Of a DNA stretch of 33,815 nt, positions 1-7,797 are shown piece after piece. Every line of letters starts with the position of its first letter. Within the stretch, counting starts at the first letter, position 1. The DNA comes from Acidobacteriaceae bacterium. GTDB taxonomy: Bacteria > Acidobacteriota > Terriglobia > Terriglobales > Acidobacteriaceae. The notes under the pieces were generated by a model that saw nothing but the letters and a program-made list of their open reading frames with translations, was not told the DNA's origin and searched no databases. The stretch spans positions 24,120 through 57,934 of the forward strand of contig PKUV01000146.1 in the NCBI GenBank assembly GCA_003131315.1. Direction: 5' to 3'. The translations under genes were made by a program, and so were the position numbers.

Positions 1-15
1 CACGCGGTCGCGGCA

Positions 16-1536
16 CTAGTTCTCGCTCTCCACCGGCGCCGCCTTCGGAGCAGGCAGCGCTTTCGTCGGCTTGCCCGGTTTTGCCGGCGTGGCTGGCGGA
101 ATCGGCGCAGCCGGAGGAACCACTGCAACCGTCCCTTTACGGATCTCAATCGTTCCCTTTTCGCAGTTCATTACCAGCCGCGGGCCGTTCGTTCCGATCG
201 AACCGCTGGCGCTCGATTGGTGGTCGCGAGTGTCAACTTTGATCTCGTCGAAGTCGCTCTCGATCTCTCCTTCGCGCGTGCGCGCCTCAACCTTGATCGC
301 CGTATTCGGTGGAATCGAAACCTGCACGTCGCCCTTACGATTATCGATCTGGATGTTCCCCGGCTTGTGCAGCCCGACCTCGACCGTCCCGTTTTCATCT
401 TCCAACCGCAGATCGCCCGACAAACCTTCCAGCGCGACGTCCTTCGACCGGGTCGTCAGGCGCATCGGTCCGGTCAGCGAATCGGCGCGCAGGTCGCCGG
501 AATCCAGATCCAGCCTGCCATCCAGACGCGAAAATTCCATTTCCGTGCGCGACGAGTGGAAACTCACCGTCTTGCTGACTCGCATCAGCCGCACGCTTTC
601 CTGAAACTCTCCATTTAGATGAAGCGTGCCATCCACATCTTCCACCGCCACTTCGTTCGCCTTACCCTGAATGGTCACGTCGCCCTTCACATGTCCCAGC
701 CGGGTGGAACTGCCGTCCAGGTTCAACGAAACGTTTCCGGTGTGGTCGTTGATGTTGACTTCGCCGCGATGATGGTTGACCTCAACATTGCTGGCCATGC
801 CCGCGATGGTCACATCGCCTCTGCCCGAGGTGATCACCAGTGCGGTATTGACTGGCACATAAATATCCATGTCGGTGGTCACGCCCTTGTCGCCCGCGCC
901 TTGCGTGTTGGCGTTCAGCGTGACGACCTTGTCGGCGACGGTGATCTGCGGCTTGGTCCTGCTGTTGTAGTGTTCGGCGTCCTGTTCTTTTTCCGCGCGG
1001 ACCTTCTTGCGCACTGAGACTTTCATTTTCGTCTTGCTGTCCGCCACATTGACCGTAATCGTGCCGTGGTCGTCATTCACGTGCAGTGTGCTGCCCGCCG
1101 GAATTTCCTGGCTCAGTTCGTCGCTATAGTCGAACGTGGACCCGCCAAAGATCTCGTCCAGTCCTTCAGCATCGCCAATCTGGATGTGCTCCCCGATGCT
1201 CTTCCAGTCCAAACGTGCCGTCTGGGTTGCAATCAGTCCGGCCCCGATCAGGAACAGCATCAGGAAAACGCCACCGACCCCAATGCCGCGCACGGGTTGC
1301 CCGGAGTGCTTGGCCTGTTCGTATTCGATCAGCTTCAGCACGCCCCACAGGATCAGCAGCGCAGGCCAGAAGCGGGCAAACAGCGATCCGAGGTGGTGGA
1401 TGTCCATGATCCCCATCGTTCCCAGCAGGAACAGAATTCCCATCAGGATCAGCACCACGGGCCCGGCAATCGAACGATGCGGCACACGCGGAGTAGGCGG
1501 TATGGGCGGAGTCGGTGGAACTATTGGGCTAGCCAC
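16..1536 (-). CDS. LiaF-type TM module plus DUF4097-like beta-repeat membrane protein
   Basis: This 506-aa protein starts with GTG, preceded by a good Shine-Dalgarno (GAGGTG, 5 nt upstream). Residues 1-20 are proline-rich. Three hydrophobic segments lie near 24-44, 53-70 and 86-104, and the first two form a module of the LiaI/LiaF (DUF5668) type with an FWP motif. The rest (about 130-475) is a run of short beta-strand repeats with alternating hydrophobic residues and G/D turns, as in DUF4097 adhesin-like domains, and the tail is Pro/Ala/Lys-rich. In this family a membrane anchor presents a right-handed beta-structure, and relatives belong to envelope-stress operons such as LiaFSR. It is the last gene of an operon led by an ECF sigma factor and overlaps the preceding gene by 8 nt. 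The role in envelope stress output is inferred; ligand and exact topology are unknown. Confidence 0.82.
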   Translation of the reverse strand: MASPIVPPTPPIPPTPRVPHRSIAGPVVLILMGILFLLGTMGIMDIHHLGSLFARFWPALLILWGVLKLIEYEQAKHSGQPVRGIGVGGVFLMLFLIGAGLIATQTARLDWKSIGEHIQIGDAEGLDEIFGGSTFDYSDELSQEIPAGSTLHVNDDHGTITVNVADSKTKMKVSVRKKVRAEKEQDAEHYNSRTKPQITVADKVVTLNANTQGAGDKGVTTDMDIYVPVNTALVITSGRGDVTIAGMASNVEVNHHRGEVNINDHTGNVSLNLDGSSTRLGHVKGDVTIQGKANEVAVEDVDGTLHLNGEFQESVRLMRVSKTVSFHSSRTEMEFSRLDGRLDLDSGDLRADSLTGPMRLTTRSKDVALEGLSGDLRLEDENGTVEVGLHKPGNIQIDNRKGDVQVSIPPNTAIKVEARTREGEIESDFDEIKVDTRDHQSSASGSIGTNGPRLVMNCEKGTIEIRKGTVAVVPPAAPIPPATPAKPGKPTKALPAPKAAPVESEN

Positions 1537-2566
1537 GGTTCACCTCACTGGTCGGCGGAACTGGTGGAACAGGCGGATCGGGTGGTGCAGGCGGTACCGG
1601 AGGTACCGGAGGAATCGGCCCTCCCGCGGGGGTCGCGCATGACCCCAGGAACGGGTTGTGGCCCTCCGCCGATGCACTACTCTGGAACAGTTTCACGCCG
1701 CCGATCACCAGCAGCAGGATAGGCCAAGTGCGTCCAAACCCGATTCTGCCCATGCTCTCGAACAGAAACAGGAATCCCAATGTGAGCAGCACCACCGGTC
1801 CCATCAGGCGGCGAGAACGGCAGCGCGCGCACTGGCAACGTCCGGCACACTGGCCTGCCAGCCCCCAGTTGCGCGCGAACAGCCATCCTCCCACCGCGAT
1901 CAGGATGAACGGCCAGAAGCGGTCCAGGCCGAGTTCCAATCCCATCGTGTGCAGCAGGAACAGCACGCCAAGCAGGATGAGCACGATCGCGCCCATCGGA
2001 ATCTTGCTGGTCTCGATCTTTCCCCCACCCCCAAACGTTGCTGCCAGACCGTAAGGATCGGGAGCGGGCAGACCGGCTTGAATGGCGCGCGCGGAGCGGA
2101 CAGCGTCGATGATCTGGCAGACGATGAAGAATACCAGTCCGAATATCGAGATTGTCTCTAACGCATCTGAGCCATGACTGTCGGCAGCGTTGATGCCCGC
2201 TATCAGCAACGCAAAGATCGCCAAGTGCGCCAGTCCCTTGGCATATTGGCCGGTGTACACAGCGCCCACGCCGAAGGGAAAGAATCCGGCAAGAATTCCG
2301 GCCACGGTCGGGTTGGGTCCGCTGCCGCTGCCCGGAGGAGGCGGTGGCGGAACCTGCCCCGACGCTGCCGGCGATAACGTTGTCGGGGAGAAGCCGCCGG
2401 AAACAAATCCAGCCGCTCCCGCCGGGATGCCTTCCATCTTCGCTCCCAGGCAGTCCTCGCAGTAGATCACGCCCCGCACGGGACGTGTACAGTTCGCGCA
2501 CAGTGCCTTTCCGCAAGTGCGGCAATAGGCCACTGCTGACGCATCAGCATGATTGGCGCAGTTCAT
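1529..2566 (-). CDS. B-box zinc-finger protein with multiple LiaF-like TM modules
   Basis: This 345-aa protein has an N-terminal B-box-like zinc-binding cluster (C3, H6, C15, C18, C23, C26, C36, C39). A Pro/Gly linker follows (about 50-85), then a hydrophobic domain (about 86-155) starting NPTVAGILAGFFPFGVGAVY. Two tandem DUF5668-like modules follow (about 189-233 and 254-295), each shaped MG-x-hydrophobic-x-LGxLFL...FWP/TWP. Between them is a short Cys/Arg-rich loop with C240, C244, C246 and C249. The C-terminus is a PPVPP-type proline tail. The ATG start overlaps the anti-sigma stop as ATGA (4 nt), indicating translational coupling. The B-box probably mediates protein contacts on the cytoplasmic side. 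Function is not known; from context it is a membrane partner in the sigma/anti-sigma stress module. Confidence 0.8.
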   Translation of the reverse strand: MNCANHADASAVAYCRTCGKALCANCTRPVRGVIYCEDCLGAKMEGIPAGAAGFVSGGFSPTTLSPAASGQVPPPPPPGSGSGPNPTVAGILAGFFPFGVGAVYTGQYAKGLAHLAIFALLIAGINAADSHGSDALETISIFGLVFFIVCQIIDAVRSARAIQAGLPAPDPYGLAATFGGGGKIETSKIPMGAIVLILLGVLFLLHTMGLELGLDRFWPFILIAVGGWLFARNWGLAGQCAGRCQCARCRSRRLMGPVVLLTLGFLFLFESMGRIGFGRTWPILLLVIGGVKLFQSSASAEGHNPFLGSCATPAGGPIPPVPPVPPAPPDPPVPPVPPTSEVNRG

Positions 2567-3387
2567 ACAAACCTCCGATTCGTAGTCGCGGTCAACGCCA
2601 CCGTCACGGCAGGTGAAGCATCCCCCACCCCATCACGCAAAACCGGCGTGATGGGGGCCCCGGCCCGCAGCGCGGCTAACACCGGCTGGTTGTATTCCTG
2701 GGAGTAGTTACGATCCTGTCTCTGGTCTGGTTGCCCACTGGTATTGTTCTTGCGATTTTCTTTCTGTTGCTCGGGGCCGGGCTCGGCGGGAGTGTTGGCC
2801 CGCTTCAGCTCGCGCACCTTCGATTCGATCTCGTACACGAAGCGGATATTGTCGTAGTACTTCACGACCTTGATTTGCGCGTCGTTGTAAGCGTGCCGCA
2901 GCGCCGACGGCCGCAGGTCAACCTTAGCCACGTCCTTCGGCTTCACGCCCGCCGCGCTCAGCGCCAGCGAAAACGAGAAGAAGATCATCCCGAACGACAT
3001 CACAAACCGCGGCTGACGCACAAAGGCCGCCACCGGTCTGAACCAGGAAGCGGAGAAGGAATCCCACCACTCCCGCGCGCGCTCGCCGAACGGAGTTGTT
3101 CTGCCGTCGCGCGTTGCCGCCAGCGTCCGCGTGCTCACGACTCCACTGGTGGCTGCCAGAATGTTGTGTACCAGATTCACGGGCGGCTCGACCGGCTCCA
3201 ATGCCAATGACCGCAGCCACTGCCGCCCCGCCTGCACGTCCGTCAACAGCGGACCGCAAACCGCGCAGACGCGCCGATGAGCCTCGAAGCTCTCCTTGCG
3301 AGCCGCGCTCAACTTCCCTTCCAGGGCGTCGCTGAGCAGCGCTTCGAACTCGGTGCATTCGACCCCGTGTTTTGTTTCCTCTGGCAT
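2563..3387 (-). CDS. Zinc-finger (zf-HC2) anti-sigma factor, single-pass membrane protein
   Basis: This 274-aa protein carries the anti-sigma zinc-finger signature near its N-terminus: C11, then H37-x3-C41-x2-C44. A linker follows, then one predicted membrane helix at about 128-148 (after RQPRFVM), and a low-complexity Gln/Asn/Pro-rich extracytoplasmic tail of about 125 residues. Known members of this family bind the cognate ECF sigma factor through the zinc-finger domain and release it on an envelope signal. It lies directly behind the sigma gene, sharing one base of stop and start (TGATG), the usual arrangement for cognate pairs. The tail has no recognised sensor domain, so the signal cannot be named. 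Whether zinc or redox state controls release is not visible here. Confidence 0.85.
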   Translation of the reverse strand: MPEETKHGVECTEFEALLSDALEGKLSAARKESFEAHRRVCAVCGPLLTDVQAGRQWLRSLALEPVEPPVNLVHNILAATSGVVSTRTLAATRDGRTTPFGERAREWWDSFSASWFRPVAAFVRQPRFVMSFGMIFFSFSLALSAAGVKPKDVAKVDLRPSALRHAYNDAQIKVVKYYDNIRFVYEIESKVRELKRANTPAEPGPEQQKENRKNNTSGQPDQRQDRNYSQEYNQPVLAALRAGAPITPVLRDGVGDASPAVTVALTATTNRRFV

Positions 3388-3986
3388 CAGATCACCTGTT
3401 TATATGTACGTTGTAGGAGGCGTGCAAGTTCCGCTCGTCCCCGGTTAATTCTTGACTTGACGGTCCCCTCCGGAACCCTCAGAGCCGTGGCAATTTCCCG
3501 GTAGTCCATATCCTGCAAATCCCTCAAAATCACCGCCTCCCGCAGCTCCGGAGACAGTTTCTGCAGCGCCAAATGCACCATTTCCCGCGTTTCCCGGCTT
3601 TGCACCTGGGCGTCCGGCGGCAGTCCCCGGTCGGCGATCTGCTCGCTCAGGGGCTGCGCATCTTCATGCTCGGAGGGCGCCGAATCCAGCGAATCCGTGA
3701 TCCGGTCGCCTTTCGACTTCCGGAAGTGATCCACCAGCAGGTTGCGCGTAATCGTGGTTACCCAGGTCATGAACGCGCCCTTACCCGCGTCGTATGTGTT
3801 CAGGGTGCGATACATCTTGATAAAGACCTCCTGGGTGAGGTCCTGAGCATTGTCGGAATCCCCTGCAAACCGGTAGCAGACGTTGTAAATCCGCCGATGA
3901 TAGCGCTGCACAATTTCTTCCCAAGCCGCGGCATCGCCCCCAACGCAGCGACGGACCAGCAATCCGACAACCTGGGCTTCTTCCAA
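3387..3986 (-). CDS. RNA polymerase ECF-type sigma factor (sigma-E like)
   Basis: This 199-aa protein has sigma region 2 at about 25-95, including the DLTQEVFIKMYR helix and a WVTTITRNLLVDHFRK region 2.3-2.4. Region 4 lies at about 140-192 with helix-turn-helix DYREIATALRVPEGTVKSRI. The linker between them is acidic and variable, as usual for ECF sigmas. The start is TTG, supported by GGGGAG 7 nt upstream. An in-frame TAG lies about 12 codons upstream, with no ATG or GTG between. It directs RNA polymerase to a small regulon, probably including its own operon. It is followed without a gap by the anti-sigma gene and two membrane proteins of envelope-stress type. Confidence 0.93.
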   Translation of the reverse strand: MEEAQVVGLLVRRCVGGDAAAWEEIVQRYHRRIYNVCYRFAGDSDNAQDLTQEVFIKMYRTLNTYDAGKGAFMTWVTTITRNLLVDHFRKSKGDRITDSLDSAPSEHEDAQPLSEQIADRGLPPDAQVQSRETREMVHLALQKLSPELREAVILRDLQDMDYREIATALRVPEGTVKSRINRGRAELARLLQRTYKQVI

Positions 3987-4097
3987 AACCAGACTCCCCG
4001 AAATCCGCTTGAATGCCTAGAAATGCCTCAAACCCGACTGTCCGCCGCCGCTCGACCGCAGGCCGACCGCTGGCCCGCCTTTAACAGCACAGGAGAA

Positions 4098-4124
4098 GTA
4101 CGTTTCTGTCGGGCAGGAAGTTCC
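4098..4124 (-). promoter_or_regulatory. Candidate ECF-type promoter upstream of the sigma factor operon
   Basis: On the minus strand the motif GGAACTT (4124-4118) is followed after 15 nt by CGTAC (4102-4098). This matches the GGAAC-N16/17-CGTA/CGTC form used by many ECF sigma factors for autoregulation. It would give a leader of about 105 nt before the TTG start at 3986. The motif is seen directly; use by this sigma factor is inferred. Confidence 0.5.
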
Positions 4125-4171
4125 CTTGAATCATGGAGCTAGCGATTGTAGCAGGAGAAAAGCAGTGGTTT

Positions 4172-4236
4172 CGTATCAGGGCATCGCTTTAGCGATGCCG
4201 TAAGTTCGTCGAAATCGATGCCCCTTGAGGGGCTGG
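4172..4236. repeat. Palindromic repeat downstream of glpX, possible terminator
   Basis: Two adjacent palindromes occur here: GGCATCGC-TTTA-GCGATGCC at 4180-4199 and GCCCC-TTGA-GGGGC at 4220-4233. They sit in the 267-nt gap between the sigma operon leader and the glpX stop codon, in glpX transcription order just after the gene. Their form fits the dispersed repeat families of this window. A role in transcript ending or 3'-end protection is possible, but there is no clear U-tract. Confidence 0.55.
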
Positions 4237-4253
4237 CCATCGACCGCAGCCTG

Positions 4254-5288
4254 CTACGAGAACCTGACCTTCACATCCGGCCCTTTATCCAAATGGATGC
4301 TCTCAATAAATCGCACCCGTCCCGTCTTCAAAGTAAGAATCACGGAAGAAGTCCGCGTCCCTTCGCCGAAGAAGCGGACGCCTTTCAGCAGCGCGCCTTC
4401 GGTCACGCCGGTCGCGGCGAAGATCATCTGTTTTCCCGGAGCCAGGTCTTCCGCCTCGTAAATTTTGTTCTTGTCTTTAATCCCCATCTTCGCAATGCGC
4501 TCTTCCAACTCCGGCTTGTCGATCACCAGCCGTCCCTGCATGTATCCGTTGAGGCAGCGGATCGCGGCCGCTGTAATCACGCCTTCCGGGGCGCCGCCCG
4601 ATCCCATGACCACGTGCACTCCGGTTCCGATCACCGCCGCCGCAATGCCCGCCGACAGATCGCCGTCGCCAACCAGCTTGATGCGCGCGCCCGCCTTCCG
4701 AATATCGGCGATCAGCTTCTCGTGCCGCGGACGGTCGAGCACCACCACCACCAGGTCCTCCACGCCGCGATGCAGCCGCCGCGCGATATTTTTCAGGTTG
4801 ACGGCCACCGGAGCGTCCAGTTCCACCGCGTTCTTGCACGATGGCCCCACCACGATTTTTTCCATGTAGCAGTCGGGAGCATGCAGCAATCCGCCTTTTT
4901 CCGAAGCCGCCAGCACCGTGATCGCCCCCGGGGCGCCGGTGGCGCAGAGGTTTGTACCTTCCAGCGGATCGACGGCGATGTCGACGTGAGGAACATCGCG
5001 GCCGTCCGGATACGGGCCGCCCACCTGCTCGCCGATGTAAAGCATCGGCGCGTCGTCGCGCTCGCCCTCGCCGATCACAATCGTGCCGTGCATCGGGACC
5101 GTGTCCATCGTCTTGCGCATGGCCTCGGTGGCCGCCTGGTCACTCAGCGGTCGATCCCCTTGGCCCATGGTGCGCGCCGACTCGATGGCCGCGTTCTCCA
5201 CCACGCGCAAAAATTCCAGCGCCAGATCGCTTTCAATATTTTCCCCGAAATTCTTAGCGTGCGGTTCGGGACGGATTTGGGTTGGCAT
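4254..5288 (-). CDS. glpX: Fructose-1,6-bisphosphatase, class II (GlpX)
   Basis: This enzyme removes the 1-phosphate of fructose 1,6-bisphosphate in gluconeogenesis, in the cytoplasm, using divalent metal. Class II motifs are in order: GEGERDD (73-79), DPLEGT (107-112) with the metal-binding Asp/Glu, and GSGGAPEG (229-236). At 344 aa it is of normal length for the family. The frame is open further upstream to 5498, but the start at 5288 is chosen because AGGAGG lies 5 nt before its ATG and the protein then begins with the family's usual N-terminal region; the upstream extension looks non-coding. Some class II enzymes also hydrolyse sedoheptulose 1,7-bisphosphate, which cannot be decided here. 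It is monocistronic and divergent from the gene at 5501. Confidence 0.95.
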   Translation of the reverse strand: MPTQIRPEPHAKNFGENIESDLALEFLRVVENAAIESARTMGQGDRPLSDQAATEAMRKTMDTVPMHGTIVIGEGERDDAPMLYIGEQVGGPYPDGRDVPHVDIAVDPLEGTNLCATGAPGAITVLAASEKGGLLHAPDCYMEKIVVGPSCKNAVELDAPVAVNLKNIARRLHRGVEDLVVVVLDRPRHEKLIADIRKAGARIKLVGDGDLSAGIAAAVIGTGVHVVMGSGGAPEGVITAAAIRCLNGYMQGRLVIDKPELEERIAKMGIKDKNKIYEAEDLAPGKQMIFAATGVTEGALLKGVRFFGEGTRTSSVILTLKTGRVRFIESIHLDKGPDVKVRFS

Positions 5289-5293
5289 CAATG

Positions 5294-5299
5294 CCTCCT
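5294..5299 (-). promoter_or_regulatory. Shine-Dalgarno of glpX that decides its start
   Basis: A full AGGAGG is present on the minus strand 5 nt from the ATG at 5288-5286. It excludes the longer open frame beginning at 5498 as the main start. Confidence 0.8.
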
Positions 5300-5376
5300 G
5301 AATATAAATGCGCCTTGAAATATATTCCCTTCGGAGCAGAGATGGAAGTGCAGGTTCGTGTGGCAAGTTCGTGTGG

Positions 5377-5396
5377 CGCGGACACTCCTGTCCGCG
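5377..5396. repeat. Short palindrome in the glpX / AhpD-like divergent gap
   Basis: The arms CGCGGAC and GTCCGCG flank ACTCCT. It lies in the 212-nt gap between two divergent genes. I recognise it as a common dispersed palindrome in related GC-rich soil genomes; that link is from memory, not from this window, which holds only one copy. Confidence 0.5.
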
Positions 5397-5500
5397 TACT
5401 GTGTGCAGCGAGATGGACCGCCGAGCGTCCTCCGATTTCGCTTTTGCCGCGAGTCCAGAGCGCGCATCTTCTACGGCAAACCGTCTGCTAGTCTTCACTC

Positions 5501-5929
5501 ATGACCAGTGAACTCACGACCACTGAACTAACGACCAAAGACCGCAAAGAACCTACCTATCTCTTCTCCGAGAAGCAGGTTGCTGAAAAAAGTGCCCTCG
5601 CCCGGCATTTTCTCGACAATCGCAACCGTTTGAATGAAAACGTCGACAAAGCCGACAACTTCCTCGTCAAACGCTTCTATAACCTGGATCACAACACCTA
5701 CCTCGAAGGCGCTCTGCCCGCGAAATATAAAGAATTGATGGGGCTGGTTGCCTCCGCCAGTTTGCGTTGTGACGACTGCATTTCCTACCACGTGATCCAG
5801 TCCTATCGCCTCGGTGTGACCCGCGCCGAGCAGGAAGAAGCCATCAACGTGGCGCTGGTGGTAGGCGGCAGCATAGTGATTCCACACATGCGGAGGGCGT
5901 ATGAATTGCTGGGGGAGTTATACCGGTGA
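5501..5929 (+). CDS. Carboxymuconolactone decarboxylase / AhpD-like family protein
   Basis: This 142-aa protein has the AhpD-like fold signature: E78 in KELMGLVAS, then C90-x2-C93 (RCDDC) and H97. In AhpD these residues form the thiol peroxidase centre reduced by a lipoyl partner; in true carboxymuconolactone decarboxylases the cysteine pair is missing. The CxxC therefore favours a redox or alkylhydroperoxidase-like role over aromatic degradation. The first 20 residues are polar and Thr-rich and look unconserved, and no strong ribosome site precedes the ATG, so a slightly later start cannot be ruled out. It converges on the OLD-like gene with a 7-nt gap. No partner peroxiredoxin gene is nearby, so the substrate is unknown. 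Confidence 0.85.
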   Translation: MTSELTTTELTTKDRKEPTYLFSEKQVAEKSALARHFLDNRNRLNENVDKADNFLVKRFYNLDHNTYLEGALPAKYKELMGLVASASLRCDDCISYHVIQSYRLGVTRAEQEEAINVALVVGGSIVIPHMRRAYELLGELYR

Positions 5930-5936
5930 GTAAGCG

Positions 5937-7664
5937 TCAGTCCGGCTGTGCTGCCTCAGCAACTTTCACGATTGCGTCAAGCTTCTCGTGGATCTCCTTG
6001 TCAATTTCGTCGAGAGGGACCAAAAAGGCTAGCTCATAGAAGTTACGCTTGGCCATGAGATTTGGGATCCCCAGTTTCTTGAAGTAATTCTGGAAGAGCG
6101 GTGTCAAGAAATCATCGCTCACTTTTGTACCCGCATCCCATGCGGAGCCCTTGCCCAGCGTCTTGAGGGCCGTTTCCAATTCGGCAATCGATTCTTGCAT
6201 TGCGGCCAGCCGCCGCTGTGCCTCTGCTTCACTGAAGAGAGGTCCAGCGGCAGCATTTGCGCCACTCTGTGCGGCATACGCCTCCAAGGTTCTTGGGGAG
6301 CAGAAGTAGTTCTCAATCTCCCGCTTACGCCAACTCAGACCAGTTGCACCTAGGTTGTCGGGCAGAGGGCGTTCCAACTGATCGAAGATTGCTATCCCTT
6401 TCAGTTGGCCCACTGCTTCGCGGAGACCGTGGAAGTGCTTGAGCACTTCGATTGGTTGGTTCCCGACGTAGTGAACAAATGGGCGAGCGAGACAGTCTTT
6501 GGCGCTCTTGTGGTCCAGTCTCTCGGCGAATGCCCTCAAGACTGCGAGGTCAGTTGATCCTTCCAAATACAATATCCACTTGGTCTGGTCAGCTTGGTAG
6601 TACTGTTCGAAACCGATATCCTCCAATGACTTCATCACTTGACTGCCGCGGTCGGTTATTGCGTGGGGCTTGCCGACAAACGCGATAACGAGATCTCGCC
6701 CGGCTGCTTCGTTAAGCAGCACTTCGCTATGACTCGCCGCAATGACTTGGTTGCCGTTCGTTCTAGCCACGTCTGTCAACAGTTGGTAGATCTGACGTTG
6801 TCGAAGGATTTCCAGATGAGCATCAGGTTCGTCGAGCAGAAGTACCGAATTCGGGTTTGCGAACATATAAGCCAGCAGCAGCAATGTTTGCTGCAGCCCC
6901 CTGCCCGACGATGAGAGGTCGAGCTGGACATCTTCTTGATAGGTCATCTCCAACTCTCCCCTCTCGGGGATGTAGCGCGGGGGATCGAGGGTAGAACCGA
7001 ACAACGTCTTGATGTGTTCGACGAGCTTTTTCCATAGTTCCGGCTTACTCGTGTAGACGTTGTAACAGAGGTTTCTGAGCACGGCAGCGGTCTGGCCTTC
7101 TCCCACGCGTACGTTAATGGCGCCCTGATCCAAACGCGTTTCGTTTGCGGCCAACCCGGACATGGGTGGAAGAAATGCAACCAGCACTCCGGCTGCCTCC
7201 TCAGGTACGACCATCCGCGTGCTGGAGCCGCCGTTGACCCCTCGAAGTGGGCGACAGTAAAACGACTCCTCGTTGGCGTAGTAGAACTCCAGGCCACACT
7301 CCCATGGCTTGTCGTTTGTGACGCCTTCAACGATGATGTCAAAAAAGACATTTTGCGTGTCCTGGCCGGTCTCAGTTTTTCTCACGTCCCTGACGTGGAG
7401 GTTCCTCCACAGAAGGTTGGCGCTGGGGACAGGAACGGCGACGAGATCACGGCGGTTTATCGTGACCCCAGGCCTCTTTTCAGGAAGACCCTTCCCCTTC
7501 CTCCGCTCATTCCACCTGCTGAGCCCGACTTGCCACAAGGCGAGGGCCTGTAGTGCTGATGTTTTCCCGGAGTTGTTCGGGCCGATGAATACGACCGGAT
7601 TGCCGAGATCCACTTCCACATCGCCGAAGCGTTTAAAATTTCGGATCTTAACCTTGGTGAGCAT
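5937..7664 (-). CDS. OLD-like AAA ATPase with C-terminal TOPRIM-type domain
   Basis: This 575-aa protein has an ABC/SMC-like ATPase domain: Walker A GPNNSGKT (28-35), signature-like SSSGRGLQQ (251-259), Walker B LLLDEPDAH (275-283) and switch His in ASHS (310-313). After it comes a TOPRIM-like region with LYLEGSTD (366-372, E369 and D372), then IAIFDQLERP (about 425-433) where OLD nucleases usually have a DxD, and KREIENYF (447-454). OLD-family proteins are ATP-regulated nucleases, and many are phage-defence effectors (as in Gabija GajA). No UvrD-like partner is adjacent, so it looks like a stand-alone class 1 member. Sampled lines are 45-50% GC against 60-68% in neighbours, which suggests horizontal acquisition. 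DNA cleavage is not assured given the altered acidic motif. Confidence 0.85.
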   Translation of the reverse strand: MLTKVKIRNFKRFGDVEVDLGNPVVFIGPNNSGKTSALQALALWQVGLSRWNERRKGKGLPEKRPGVTINRRDLVAVPVPSANLLWRNLHVRDVRKTETGQDTQNVFFDIIVEGVTNDKPWECGLEFYYANEESFYCRPLRGVNGGSSTRMVVPEEAAGVLVAFLPPMSGLAANETRLDQGAINVRVGEGQTAAVLRNLCYNVYTSKPELWKKLVEHIKTLFGSTLDPPRYIPERGELEMTYQEDVQLDLSSSGRGLQQTLLLLAYMFANPNSVLLLDEPDAHLEILRQRQIYQLLTDVARTNGNQVIAASHSEVLLNEAAGRDLVIAFVGKPHAITDRGSQVMKSLEDIGFEQYYQADQTKWILYLEGSTDLAVLRAFAERLDHKSAKDCLARPFVHYVGNQPIEVLKHFHGLREAVGQLKGIAIFDQLERPLPDNLGATGLSWRKREIENYFCSPRTLEAYAAQSGANAAAGPLFSEAEAQRRLAAMQESIAELETALKTLGKGSAWDAGTKVSDDFLTPLFQNYFKKLGIPNLMAKRNFYELAFLVPLDEIDKEIHEKLDAIVKVAEAAQPD

Positions 7665-7797
7665 TTAACCCTCAACGCCATTTCTAAGAGGCATTGTATT
7701 ACTTCTCGGTTAAGCGTCGGACCGCGCTTCCGATACCCCGCGAAAATCTCACTGCGCCTATCGCTGCGGAAGGCACGCCCCCCAACAGCCTCCACCC

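Noticed and set aside
4218-5318. Long plus-strand open frame (366 codons) opposite glpX
   Set aside because: It is the antisense shadow of glpX in GC-rich DNA: His/Arg-rich, without family motifs.
5289-5498. N-terminal 70-residue extension of GlpX
   Set aside because: The open frame runs through a dispersed palindrome, and a full AGGAGG precedes the ATG at 5288, where the family N-terminus begins.
5937-7664. Gabija or Septu defence system
   Set aside because: No UvrD-like helicase or HNH partner is adjacent on either side; only a solitary OLD-like gene is supported.
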